Assembly (NCBI GenBank): GCA_031278535.1
Contig: JAITKH010000098.1
Span: 1-6,509 of the forward strand
Direction of reading: 5' to 3'
Length of the DNA stretch: 6,509 nucleotides
Source of the DNA: Planctomycetota bacterium
GTDB lineage: Bacteria > Planctomycetota > SZUA-567
This document shows positions 1 through 6,322 of the stretch, one piece after another; positions within the stretch are counted from its first letter, which is position 1; each line of letters opens with the position of its first letter. Below the pieces are notes generated by a model that saw only the letters and a program-made list of their open reading frames with translations, searched no databases and was not told where the DNA came from. Made by a program: the position numbers and the translations under genes.

Positions 1-1
1 A

Positions 2-574
2 GGTGAGGATCAGGCTGACAAAAGAGATTACGGTTCCCCAGAAGATGGTGAGTCCCAGATCCGCCCCGAACATGATGGTGATGGCGAGGATGCCGGGCGT
101 GGGTGGAACGACGGCGTGGGTAAGCGAGGCGCCAACGCCGGCCCAGGCACCCATCTGGCTCATGGAGATTTTCTTGCGCTTGCCGATAAGGGAGGCGATG
201 GGGGCGATCAGCACCTGGGTAATGTCGCCGAAGACGGGAATGGACATGACGAAGCCGGCCAGCGAGGTACTCAACTCCAGGCATTTTCCTTTGAACAGCC
301 TGATGAAGAAATTGACCATGGATTTAATGGAACCGGTGTCCTGAATGCCGCTGGCGATAATCGATCCGAAGATGATGGTGCAGCCGATGCCGCCAAGCGT
401 GCCGCCGAATCCGCCGGTAAAGACGCCGGCCGTCTTCGCCACGCCGTATCCGAAGCAGACGCCGGCCAGCATGCCGCAGATGAAAAGCGCCAACGCCGGA
501 TGGATCTTAAGCTTGATGACCATGTAGACGAGCAAGGCGATGGCGATGACGAGAACAACCAGGTATTGTCCCAT
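2..574 (-). CDS. GntP-family gluconate/sugar-acid:H+ symporter, N-terminal part (runs off left edge)
   Basis: Translating the minus strand from the ATG at 574-572 gives 191 uninterrupted codons that leave the window; the family is usually about 440 residues, so roughly the first 40% is present. The protein is strongly hydrophobic. It has an N-terminal membrane helix (about residues 4-21), further helices around 26-45, 60-76, 102-130 and 142-190, and glycine-rich re-entrant-like stretches such as GGFGGTLGGIG (54-64). The segment THAVVPPTPGILAI (152-165) matches the conserved 'H-x-x-x-P-P-x-P-G' loop of GntP permeases. GntP proteins import gluconate and related sugar acids (also fructuronate, glycerate or D-serine) across the inner membrane with protons. 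The substrate cannot be told from this fragment. The start is fixed by an AGGAGG five bases upstream. It is separated from the pgi operon by a terminator and IS debris, so it is probably its own unit. Confidence 0.88.
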   Translation of the reverse strand, partial: MGQYLVVLVIAIALLVYMVIKLKIHPALALFICGMLAGVCFGYGVAKTAGVFTGGFGGTLGGIGCTIIFGSIIASGIQDTGSIKSMVNFFIRLFKGKCLELSTSLAGFVMSIPVFGDITQVLIAPIASLIGKRKKISMSQMGAWAGVGASLTHAVVPPTPGILAITIMFGADLGLTIFWGTVISFVSLILT

Positions 575-579
575 GCGCT

Positions 580-585
580 CCTCCT
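580..585 (-). promoter_or_regulatory. Strong ribosome-binding site of the GntP-family permease gene
   Basis: On the minus strand AGGAGG lies five bases before the ATG at 574-572. It is the strongest Shine-Dalgarno sequence in the window. It supports this start over the overlapping minus-strand frame that begins at 908. Confidence 0.8.
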
Positions 586-838
586 CTCCTTGGCTGAAAT
601 TCGCAAACCTTCGCGCCTACGGAAGACTCCTTCCACAGACGATTGTTTCCGTCGTCCGTTCCCCATTCGCGGACGATCATCCCGCGATCCGCCCGGCATT
701 CGCAGTTTTCCGCCCGCGCCGCGCACATGATCAGGAGGGAAGGGAAAATAGATTGGGCAACCGCCGCCGAAAAATACCGGGACGGCTTTCCCGTCTTTAC
801 AACAGGAGTCGCAAGCGGATTATCTCGATCATAGCGCG

Positions 839-866
839 ATTTTTCCGATTTTTTTAACCGTGTCAA
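839..866 (-). promoter_or_regulatory. Possible sigma-70-type promoter upstream of the GntP-family gene
   Basis: The minus strand carries a perfect TTGACA at 866-861, a 16-base A-rich spacer and the hexamer AAAAAT (844-839), which matches TATAAT at four positions. Transcription would start near 833, leaving an untranslated leader of about 250 bases before the permease start. The -35 is convincing and the -10 is weak. A TATGAT further downstream is 27 bases from the -35 and too far to pair with it. Inference only. Confidence 0.35.
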
Positions 867-1036
867 GCATGTTCCTCCAAAATCGAACGGTTCCGCCGGG
901 ATATCCACTCACGCAAATCGTCCTCATGGCAGTGCGGCAGCCGTTGCGTACCGCCCTTTAGCGCCGTTGGCTCATGCTTCCGAATAAGTGACGAACGCGT
1001 CAATCCATATTCATAACCACTGCTGCCCCAAAACAA

Positions 1037-1519
1037 CTATACCAATGCCAATTGGTTAGAGGAAGCGGGCTCCGATGGATCCGGTATAATTTGCGAAACT
1101 GCCTGTAAAATAGGCATTTTTTGAAAAATGGAGGCGCTCAAAATTTCCTGGATTTCGTACATTTCTCTGCCCGCGCCCACTTCCTTCCGAATGATGGCTG
1201 ACAGACGGTAAACCGCCACGGCGATCCAGAGTTGTGTTTTCACAGCGTTTTCCGAGTAGCCGTAAAACACCTTGATTTTCAGACGCTGTTTGATCCACTT
1301 GAAAAATAGTTCCGCCTATCAGCGTTGCTTGTACAGTTTCGCGATGACCAAAGCGGGCAGGTCGAAGTCGTTTGTGTAAAAGACCAAGATGTTACCTGTC
1401 TCCGGGTCGTGGTACTTTATTCGACAGTAACCGTTCCAGATAGTGCTTTCTGCCGGTCGGGGATGACAAGCGTATTGGCTTCTTCGGAAGGATCCGCGGG
1501 TCCAATTTAATCCTGGCAA
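1037..1519 (-). pseudogene. IS4-family transposase remnant, C-terminal part, broken by two adjacent stops
   Basis: One minus-strand frame reads DPETGNILVFYTNDFDLPALVIAKLYKQ-like sequence (about 1400-1325), then R, then TGA (1321-1319) and TAG (1318-1316). It resumes in the same frame with AELFFKWIKQ and FYGYSENAVKTQLWIAVAVY down to a stop at 1037. This is the C-terminal catalytic segment of an IS4-family (DDE) transposase. The YREK signature (Y-2-R-3-E-6-K) is spelled by Y 1333-1331, R 1324-1322, E 1312-1310 and K 1291-1289, with the two stops exactly between R and E where relatives usually have Trp and Gln/Arg. Upstream, around 1420-1475, the family-like string RLSSPTGRKHYLERL is in another frame, so there is also a probable frameshift. 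The N-terminal half with the first catalytic Asp residues is missing. It is a dead fragment; the end of its open frame beyond about 1480 is not transposase-like. Confidence 0.82.
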
Positions 1520-1678
1520 ACCATTATTGTCGATACCCTATTCAACGGAAAGACAGTATGATTTCATCAGAGTATTTTCAGGGCGGTTTTGACTTTGCGC
1601 AAGGTTGTTACAAAGGCAATCCAACCCTATTTTGCCGCCAACCCCTTTCGCGTCAAAAGAAGCAGGATTCGGGTTGGA

Positions 1679-1757
1679 GCCCTCTCCACCCCGTCGCCAT
1701 CGGCGCCGGTCGCACTTGAGGCCGGGCCGGCGGCGATGGCGACGGGTGGGAGAGGGC
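1679..1757. repeat. Large imperfect inverted repeat, 31-nt arms, GC-rich
   Basis: Arms 1679-1709 and 1727-1757 are reverse complements at 28 of 31 positions, separated by a 17-base loop. The core CGTCGCCATCG / CGATGGCGACG is perfect, and the outer GCCCTCTCC / GGAGAGGGC is also nearly complete as paired sequence. Mismatches fall at arm positions 10, 11 and 25. Transcribed from either strand it would form a very stable hairpin. It is not followed by a T-run, so it does not look like an intrinsic terminator. It could be an interspersed REP- or MITE-like element, or the remains of a mobile element next to the dead transposase. Confidence 0.75.
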
Positions 1758-1758
1758 G

Positions 1759-1793
1759 TTCCCTCGAAACCCCGGAGCCGGAGGCCGAGGGAA
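1759..1793. repeat. Second hairpin directly abutting the large inverted repeat
   Basis: TTCCCTCG (1759-1766) and CGAGGGAA (1786-1793) are perfect reverse complements around a 19-base GC-rich loop. It begins two bases after the large inverted repeat ends, giving a tandem hairpin arrangement typical of palindromic intergenic repeat units. No T-tract follows on either strand. Confidence 0.6.
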
Positions 1794-1913
1794 GGATTCG
1801 CCATTAATCACCCACAGATTCTTCCGAAGAATCCCTTTGGCTAACGATTCCGTTTCACTTCGGCTCGCAAGAGGACTCTCACCTCATTAAACATACGACA
1901 TGCCCGGCGCATC

Positions 1914-1947
1914 CTAAAAAAGGCGGACTTTCCCGAAAAGTCCGCCT
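1914..1947 (-). terminator. Intrinsic terminator of the pgi operon
   Basis: On the minus strand an 11-bp perfect stem, AGGCGGACTTT (1947-1937 side) pairing with AAAGTCCGCCT (1931-1921 side), encloses a five-base loop. It is followed immediately by a run of six Ts (1921-1916). It lies about 37 bases beyond the stop of the binding-protein gene at 1985, with no other gene between, and so marks the 3' end of that transcript. Confidence 0.92.
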
Positions 1948-1984
1948 CTGTTGCCGTTTGTTTCGAAAATGCCGCGCCTTCCGA

Positions 1985-3019
1985 TTAAGGATCGGCCGGT
2001 GGACGCTTTCCCGCTTTGGTGTTGGCGATTAAGCCCTGTACCCAGGTGCGGGGATAAATCAGGGCCGCGACGCCGCCCTTTTCGGTGGAGGCGATAGCCG
2101 ATTCCAGCGTATCCCTCAATATCACATAGGGCGGCACCGGCATGAGTTTCGGCACATCGGCGCCTTCCAGGATTTCAAGCGCGGTCCAGAAAGCGATGGC
2201 GCTGACGCCGGGCGAGGTTGAGACCGACATGGTGTCATAGCCGCTCTTATCCCGGAGTTCCTTCCAGATCGCCAGTTCGTCATACCGGTTTCCCATCATG
2301 ATGAGCGGGATTTCCCTGCCGGCCGCCTGGAACGCCATGGCAGCCCCGTAGCCGTCGCCGCCCTGGGTTATCACCGCGTCGATCGGCGGCAGCGACGGGA
2401 TAATGCCCGCAACTGCCTTTTGGGCGACGGAACTCGTCCAATCGCCGTGGACGGAACCGACAATCCTGAAATCGGGGTACGGCTTCAAATTGTCTTCAAA
2501 GCCGCCATGAATCTCGGCATCCACCCATGTTCCTGCCAATCCGCGGATTTCCAGGAGATTCCCTCCGGTTATATTCCTGATCTTCGTGATGTAGTCAACC
2601 TGTTCCTTCGCCATTTGCCGCCATTCGGTGGAGAGAATGTACGCGCCGGGTTCTGTGACGTTGTTGTCGAAGGAAACCACAACTACGCCGGCGTCCATGG
2701 CTTCCTTAACCGCCGCGTTCAATCCGGTGGGCGAGGCGGCGTTCAGGGCGATGGCGTCGTATCCTTCAAGGATGAGGCTTTGCAATTGAGCCGATTGTTC
2801 CGCCGCCGAACTTTCATTGGTGTTGAAAACCGGCGCCTCCTCAATCCATCCCTTGGCGAGCGCCTCGGCGGCACATTGCTTCCAGATGGCAATCATCGAC
2901 TGGCGCATGGAGTTGGCGGCATAGTCGTTCGACAGGGCGATGCGCCATTTCTTCTGGCCGGCCTCGGCTTCGCCCACGAGGAGCGTCAAGGCCAACAGCA
3001 CCAACCATAACTTGCGCAT
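1985..3019 (-). CDS. Sugar-type periplasmic substrate-binding protein (Peripla_BP_4 / RbsB-like), orphan
   Basis: 344 aa. Residues 1-20 form a signal peptide (MRKLWLVLLALTLLVGEAEA) with a probable AEA|GQ cleavage site; there is no lipobox Cys, so a soluble exported protein is expected. The mature chain shows the type I periplasmic-binding fold of RbsB relatives. It starts with a beta strand WRIALSND (25-32). The segment EQSAQLQSLILEGYDAIALN (74-93) comes next, then PTGLNAAVKEAMDAGVVVVSFDNN (97-120), a strand near GGNLLEIRG (152-160), and the second-lobe TQGGDGYGAAMAFQAAG (218-234). Such proteins capture sugars or other polar solutes for an ABC importer, or for a chemoreceptor or sensor. No permease or ATPase gene adjoins it, and the terminator follows directly. 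It may therefore serve a distant importer or a sensory role. The start has AAAGGA five bases upstream. It lies 83 bases after pgi, probably in the same transcript. The ligand is unknown. Confidence 0.87.
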   Translation of the reverse strand: MRKLWLVLLALTLLVGEAEAGQKKWRIALSNDYAANSMRQSMIAIWKQCAAEALAKGWIEEAPVFNTNESSAAEQSAQLQSLILEGYDAIALNAASPTGLNAAVKEAMDAGVVVVSFDNNVTEPGAYILSTEWRQMAKEQVDYITKIRNITGGNLLEIRGLAGTWVDAEIHGGFEDNLKPYPDFRIVGSVHGDWTSSVAQKAVAGIIPSLPPIDAVITQGGDGYGAAMAFQAAGREIPLIMMGNRYDELAIWKELRDKSGYDTMSVSTSPGVSAIAFWTALEILEGADVPKLMPVPPYVILRDTLESAIASTEKGGVAALIYPRTWVQGLIANTKAGKRPPADP

Positions 3020-3024
3020 AGGGA

Positions 3025-3030
3025 TCCTTT
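3025..3030 (-). promoter_or_regulatory. Ribosome-binding site of the binding-protein gene
   Basis: AAAGGA on the minus strand lies five bases ahead of the ATG at 3019-3017. This start also gives a complete, well-formed signal peptide, so the two lines of evidence agree. Confidence 0.65.
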
Positions 3031-3058
3031 CCAGCCTTATCCTTCCAAACCTGGAATG

Positions 3059-3078
3059 CTCCCGGCACTAGCCGGAAG
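3059..3078 (-). other. Intercistronic hairpin between pgi and the binding-protein gene
   Basis: In the 83-base gap the minus strand reads CTTCCGGC-TAGT-GCCGGGAG, an 8-bp stem with one G-T wobble and a four-base loop. No T-run follows, so it is not a standard terminator. It could protect or trim the messenger between the two cistrons and so set different levels of the isomerase and the binding protein. Function is inferred only. Confidence 0.4.
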
Positions 3079-3102
3079 CCCTTGTTTCACTTCCGCGGCG
3101 AT

Positions 3103-4773
3103 TCAGCCCCGGCGCATCGCCGCCATGGCACGGATCAGGCCGGCGGTCGACGAATCGTGCCGGGACAAATCGACTTCCTTTCCGGATAGAAGCGTCTCCT
3201 CCTCGGCGAGAATGGTCTTGGCCAGCATTTTTCCAAGCTCCACTCCCCATTGATCGAAACTGTTGATCCGCCAGACGATGCCCTGTACAAAAATTTTGTG
3301 CTCGTAGAGGGCGATAAGCGCACCCAGGCTGCGGGGCGTGATTTCTTTGAGGAGGATGGAGTTGGTCGGGCGGTTGCCGGCAAAAACCTTGTGGGGGGCG
3401 AGGGCCCGGATCTCGTCCCCGGCGAATCCGGCGGCGCGCATTTCCGCTTCTGCCTCCGCCAGTGTCTTTCCGGCCATGAGCGCCTCGGTCTGGGCGAAAA
3501 AGTTGGCGAGCAGCTTCACATGATGGTCGGAGATCGGGTTGTGGGAGATGGCCGGGGCGATGAAGTCGCAGGGTATGAGCCGCGTTCCCTGGTGAATAAG
3601 CTGATAGAAGGCATGCTGGCCGTTGGTGCCCGGTTCGCCCCAAATGATTGGGCCGGTGGGATAGTCTACCTCCCGGCCAGAACGATCCCGGGTTTTGCCG
3701 TTCGACTCCATGTCACCCTGCTGGAAATAGGCGGCGAAACGGTGGAGATACTGATCGTAGGGGAGGATGGCGTGGCTGTGGGCACCCCAGAAATTATTAT
3801 ACCAGACGCCCAGAAGGGCCAGGATAACGGGGAGATTTTTTTCGAGCGGCGTTTCGGCGAAATGCCGATCCATGGCGTGGGCGCCGTCAAGGAATCGGCG
3901 GAAACATTCGAAACCGACGGCGCAGCAAATGGAAAGTCCGATGGCGGACCAGGACGAATAGCGGCCACCCACCCAATCCCAGAACTCGAACATGTTGTCC
4001 GGATCGATGCCGAATTTTTCCACCGCCGCCCGGTTGGTGGAGAGGGCGACGAAATGCCGCGCCGTCGCTTTCCTGTCGCCGAGCTTCGCCAGGAGCCAGT
4101 CCCGCGCAGTCATGGCATTCGTCATGGTCTCCTGGGTCGTAAAGGTTTTGGAGGCGACGATGAAGAGGGTTTCGGCCGGTTCGAGATCGCGGGTCTTTTC
4201 GACAAAATCGGTGGCGTCCAGATTCGAGACGAAACGGACGGCAGGGCCGTCCCAATAATGGCGAAGCGCCTCGGATATCATCACCGGCCCGAGATCCGAG
4301 CCGCCGATGCCGATATTGACCACCGTCCGGATTTTCCTGCCGGTGAAACCGATCCAGACGCCGGAACGGATGTCGTCCGAAAATTTCCGCATCGCGCCCA
4401 GTACCCGAAACACCTCTGGCATGACGTCTTCGCCATCCACCCGGATGGGTCGATCCGCCCGATTGCGCAGGGCGACATGGAGAACAGCCCGTTTTTCGGT
4501 GAAGTTGATTTTTTCGCCAGCGAACATGCGGTCCCTCCACGTTTCCACCCCGGCCTCCCGAGCCAAGCCGAACAGGAGGCGGAAGGTTTCATCGGTGGCG
4601 CGATTTTTGGAAAAATCGACCAGCATGTCCTCGAAACGAAGCGAATAGCGTTCGAATCGGCCCGGATCCTCGGCGAAGATCCGGCGCATCACGACATCCT
4701 CCATATCCCGCCGGTGTCGTTCGAGATCCTGCCAGGAGCCGGTTTGTTTCAGGGGCGTCTTGTCGCTTTCCAT
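3103..4773 (-). CDS. pgi: Glucose-6-phosphate isomerase (EC 5.3.1.9), full length
   Basis: 556 aa, close to the 549 of the E. coli enzyme. It interconverts glucose 6-phosphate and fructose 6-phosphate in the cytoplasm, at the junction of glycolysis, gluconeogenesis and the pentose phosphate route. Family motifs appear in order: GIGGSDLGP (155-163); the phosphate-binding SKTFTTQET (208-216); DWVGGRYSSWSAIGL (266-280, the first PROSITE signature); WGEPGTNGQHAFYQLIHQGT (378-397), carrying the catalytic Glu380 and ring-opening His394; and GIVWRINSFDQWGVELGK (498-515, the second signature), ending in catalytic Lys515. All active-site residues expected for the long (non-archaeal, non-bifunctional) PGI type are present. 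The start follows AAGGGA a few bases upstream, a modest ribosome site. It begins 42 bases after the 197-aa gene, in the same direction. Its position behind a putative switch protein is unusual, because pgi is normally a housekeeping gene without a dedicated regulator. Confidence 0.98.
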   Translation of the reverse strand: MESDKTPLKQTGSWQDLERHRRDMEDVVMRRIFAEDPGRFERYSLRFEDMLVDFSKNRATDETFRLLFGLAREAGVETWRDRMFAGEKINFTEKRAVLHVALRNRADRPIRVDGEDVMPEVFRVLGAMRKFSDDIRSGVWIGFTGRKIRTVVNIGIGGSDLGPVMISEALRHYWDGPAVRFVSNLDATDFVEKTRDLEPAETLFIVASKTFTTQETMTNAMTARDWLLAKLGDRKATARHFVALSTNRAAVEKFGIDPDNMFEFWDWVGGRYSSWSAIGLSICCAVGFECFRRFLDGAHAMDRHFAETPLEKNLPVILALLGVWYNNFWGAHSHAILPYDQYLHRFAAYFQQGDMESNGKTRDRSGREVDYPTGPIIWGEPGTNGQHAFYQLIHQGTRLIPCDFIAPAISHNPISDHHVKLLANFFAQTEALMAGKTLAEAEAEMRAAGFAGDEIRALAPHKVFAGNRPTNSILLKEITPRSLGALIALYEHKIFVQGIVWRINSFDQWGVELGKMLAKTILAEEETLLSGKEVDLSRHDSSTAGLIRAMAAMRRG

Positions 4774-4815
4774 TGGTTCCCTTTCTATGAACGCATTTCT
4801 CCGTTTCCGCCCTTG

Positions 4816-5409
4816 TCACCGATCGACAGCGATGAGGGCATAGAGAAGGAGAAACCGGTATTTTGCGGCCCATTCCCCAAGGCCAGCATTGCGCATCCTG
4901 GCCTCGACCGCATGGAACAGTTCCCGGCAGATGTCCAGAAATTCCTCGTACTCCAACTCATCCAACGCCCGAACCGTATAGTAGGGGACGGCCTTCGCCA
5001 GGGCGCGGGTGAAAGGCCGGTTGCGTATGGCAAAACGATGCGGCCTCGCCAGACAGAGAATCTGGCTGAGGGCGACGGCGCCGGCCTGGGGAAACTTGCC
5101 GGCCCGGAACTTTTCGGCAAAATCCCCCGGCTTCGCCAACAAGGCCGCGATTCCGGCCACCACATCGCCGGCTCGATTAGCCCGTCCCAGGTTGGTCATC
5201 CGCACCTGGCAACCGGGAACATTGAGCGAATCCAGAACAGCATAAATCTCCCCGGCCGGCCGGGCGTCCAAGCTTTCCGGCGACAGAAGCCGTTTCGCTT
5301 TTTCCGCATACTCCTCCACCCAACCGAAACGGGCGAGAATACCGCTGCGGTCCAGGCCGGCCAACCTCCCGTCGAGAATGCGTTCGAAAGCGTCATCCCA
5401 AGCCGGCAC
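4816..5409 (-). CDS. Uncharacterised 197-aa protein, translationally coupled to the RsbW-like regulator
   Basis: I do not recognise this protein with confidence. It is soluble, mainly helical by composition, with no signal peptide or membrane segment. The middle (about 103-137) reads RAGKFPQAGAVALSQILCL then ARPHRFAIRNRPFTRAL. This weakly resembles the HhH-like 'P-x-x-G-x-x-x-x-S-x-I-L-x-x-x-x-P-x-x-[FY]-x-I-x-[ND]' stretch seen in DNA-glycosylase-like N-terminal domains of some restriction-linked or McrB-like proteins. The C-terminal half is rich in aromatic and charged residues (YYTVRALDELEYEEFLDICRE begins near 143). It starts with GTG at 5409-5407, only three bases after the regulator's stop, with GAGGAG six bases upstream inside that gene's end. 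The pair is therefore almost certainly co-translated and may act together. Existence of the gene is secure (operon position, ribosome site); function is open. Confidence 0.78.
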   Translation of the reverse strand: MPAWDDAFERILDGRLAGLDRSGILARFGWVEEYAEKAKRLLSPESLDARPAGEIYAVLDSLNVPGCQVRMTNLGRANRAGDVVAGIAALLAKPGDFAEKFRAGKFPQAGAVALSQILCLARPHRFAIRNRPFTRALAKAVPYYTVRALDELEYEEFLDICRELFHAVEARMRNAGLGEWAAKYRFLLLYALIAVDR

Positions 5410-5412
5410 GGA

Positions 5413-6288
5413 TCACTCCTCTCCGGCCGGTTCCAGGCGCTTGGTCATGATGACCACGTTGCCCTTCTCGTTGTATTCAATATCGTCCATCAGCTTCCGG
5501 ATAAGGAAGACGCCATAGCCGCCCGGCCTTTTTCCCGCCTGCATCCGACGCCGGAGCGATTCAGCCGGATCGATGGTCGGGTCAGGCAGGTCGTCAGGTA
5601 TGAACCCTTCCCCTTCGTCCTCGATCTTTATGACCACCCGATCGTCGAACAGGCAATAACTGATGTGCACCCGCTTGCCCGGATCGAATTTGTTTCCCCA
5701 CTCGAAGGCGTTGCGCCCCGCCTCTTCCAGCGCCAGTTTCAAATCCTCAAGGACGGAGACCGGCAGGCGTTTTTCGAAAAGAGCGTCGGAAAAACCCTGT
5801 ATGCGCTGAAATTGTTCCATTCTCGAGGGAGAGGTCACCTCCACCCAACCGTCCGCCGGCAGGCTGGTCTCCAAGCCGCGCGACCCCCTGATGGTCATGG
5901 TGGTATTACGGATTATCCGCGCCAGCCGCATGACGGCGATCTGCCGGGGGAGAAAATCCTCCACTCCCCTGGCGGCGTAGTATTTGCCTGCTTCCGACAA
6001 GGGATCGATGCCGAAGACGACGATTCGGGGTTGCGACCGACAAGAAGAAAGGAAACGGGCGAAAGCGTCCCTTCCTCCCGATTCCTCCAGGATGACCGAG
6101 GAAAACACCGCCACATGGCAGACCGCCCCGCGCCGGAGCAGTTCGATTCCGGCGTCGACCGAATCCAGGGGTACCACGGCGCACAGGGTGCCGGAAAGGG
6201 ATCTGCTCATGGCTTCGCGCTGCACCGCGTCGGGAGCCAGGATAAAGACAATGGTTTGGCCGGAAACGGGAAAAACGTCATTTGCCAT
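5413..6288 (-). CDS. Degenerate receiver domain fused to an RsbW/SpoIIAB-type HATPase (putative switch regulator)
   Basis: 291 aa, cytoplasmic. The C-terminal part (about 160-285) is a HATPase_c_2 (anti-sigma-factor kinase type) domain. Its N box is LALEEAGRN, with Glu189 and Asn193; its G1 box is DEGEGF (224-229); its G2 box is GGYGVFLIRKLMD (256-268), very like RsbW/SpoIIAB. ATP binding and Ser kinase activity on a STAS partner are therefore plausible. The N-terminal part (about 11-127) follows the fold pattern of a response-regulator receiver (IVFILAPDAVQREAMSR..., VVFGIDP..., ARGVEDFLPRQ). However, the acidic pair is lost, the phospho-acceptor Asp is replaced in HVAVFSSV (58-65) and the usual Lys-Pro is Arg-Gln (115-116), so it should not be phosphorylated. 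No sigma factor or STAS antagonist is adjacent. It is the first gene of the pgi operon. A promoter lies upstream; the ribosome site is weak (CGGA-like). Domain assignment is strong; the target is unknown. Confidence 0.88.
   Translation of the reverse strand: MANDVFPVSGQTIVFILAPDAVQREAMSRSLSGTLCAVVPLDSVDAGIELLRRGAVCHVAVFSSVILEESGGRDAFARFLSSCRSQPRIVVFGIDPLSEAGKYYAARGVEDFLPRQIAVMRLARIIRNTTMTIRGSRGLETSLPADGWVEVTSPSRMEQFQRIQGFSDALFEKRLPVSVLEDLKLALEEAGRNAFEWGNKFDPGKRVHISYCLFDDRVVIKIEDEGEGFIPDDLPDPTIDPAESLRRRMQAGKRPGGYGVFLIRKLMDDIEYNEKGNVVIMTKRLEPAGEE
5416..5421 (-). promoter_or_regulatory. Ribosome-binding site deciding the GTG start of the 197-aa gene
   Basis: GAGGAG, six bases before the GTG at 5409-5407, lies inside the last codons of the upstream regulator gene (its -GEE end). 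It supports GTG as the real start and indicates translational coupling. Confidence 0.7.
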
Positions 6289-6322
6289 AACATATCCGAA
6301 AGAGAACCGTCATCGGTTATTC

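Larger units (their letters stand above)
575..1036. other. Gene-free stretch upstream of the GntP-family gene
   Basis: No convincing gene lies here. A minus-strand frame (908-507) and a plus-strand frame (540-857) are open, but their products are rich in Arg, Cys and Ser without recognisable motifs. The minus one also runs into the permease gene in another frame. The part from about 833 to 575 would be a long 5' leader if the promoter at 839-866 is real. Within it, a short GC stem with arms GACGG/CCGTC (about 781-795) is visible. A small inverted repeat TGACG-AACG-CGTCA sits at 989-1002. I see no recognisable riboswitch. Confidence 0.5.
1520..1913. other. Gene-free, repeat-bearing stretch between the IS remnant and the pgi-operon terminator
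   Basis: No plausible gene. Frames open on both strands (for example minus 1804-1538, plus 1589-1807) give low-complexity Arg/Pro/Gly-rich products that reflect the GC-rich repeat they cross. The stretch holds the two hairpins annotated separately (1679-1757 and 1759-1793) and a 7-bp palindromic stem at 1817-1833 (GATTCTT-CCG-AAGAATC). It also has an inverted pair CCAACCC (1621-1627) / GGGTTGG (1671-1677). The octamer AGGATTCG occurs both just before the large hairpin (about 1664-1671) and just after the second one (about 1793-1800). This arrangement suggests an interspersed intergenic repeat. Confidence 0.5.

Noticed and set aside
116..730. Plus-strand frame of 204 codons at the left edge
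   Set aside because: It is antisense to the GntP-family permease gene for most of its length, and its Asp/Gly/Ala/His-rich product is typical of a shadow of membrane-protein codons.
507..908. Minus-strand frame of 133 codons upstream of and overlapping the permease gene
   Set aside because: It overlaps the start of the GntP-family gene in another frame, its sequence is Arg/Cys-rich without motifs, and no good ribosome site was seen. It is treated as non-coding leader.
1041..1056. Inverted repeat ACCAAT-GCCA-ATTGGT near the end of the IS remnant, considered as an IS terminal repeat
   Set aside because: It lies inside the transposase coding sequence (the last Asn-Gln-Leu-Ala-Leu codons) and has no counterpart at the other side of the remnant.
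1538..1804. Open frames on both strands across 1538-1807 with Arg/Pro-rich products
   Set aside because: They cross the large GC-rich inverted repeat, which explains their composition. There are no ribosome sites or motifs.
2420..3010. Plus-strand frame of 196 codons opposite the binding-protein gene
   Set aside because: It is antisense to a gene with a clear signal peptide, family motifs, ribosome site and terminator. The product has no recognisable features.
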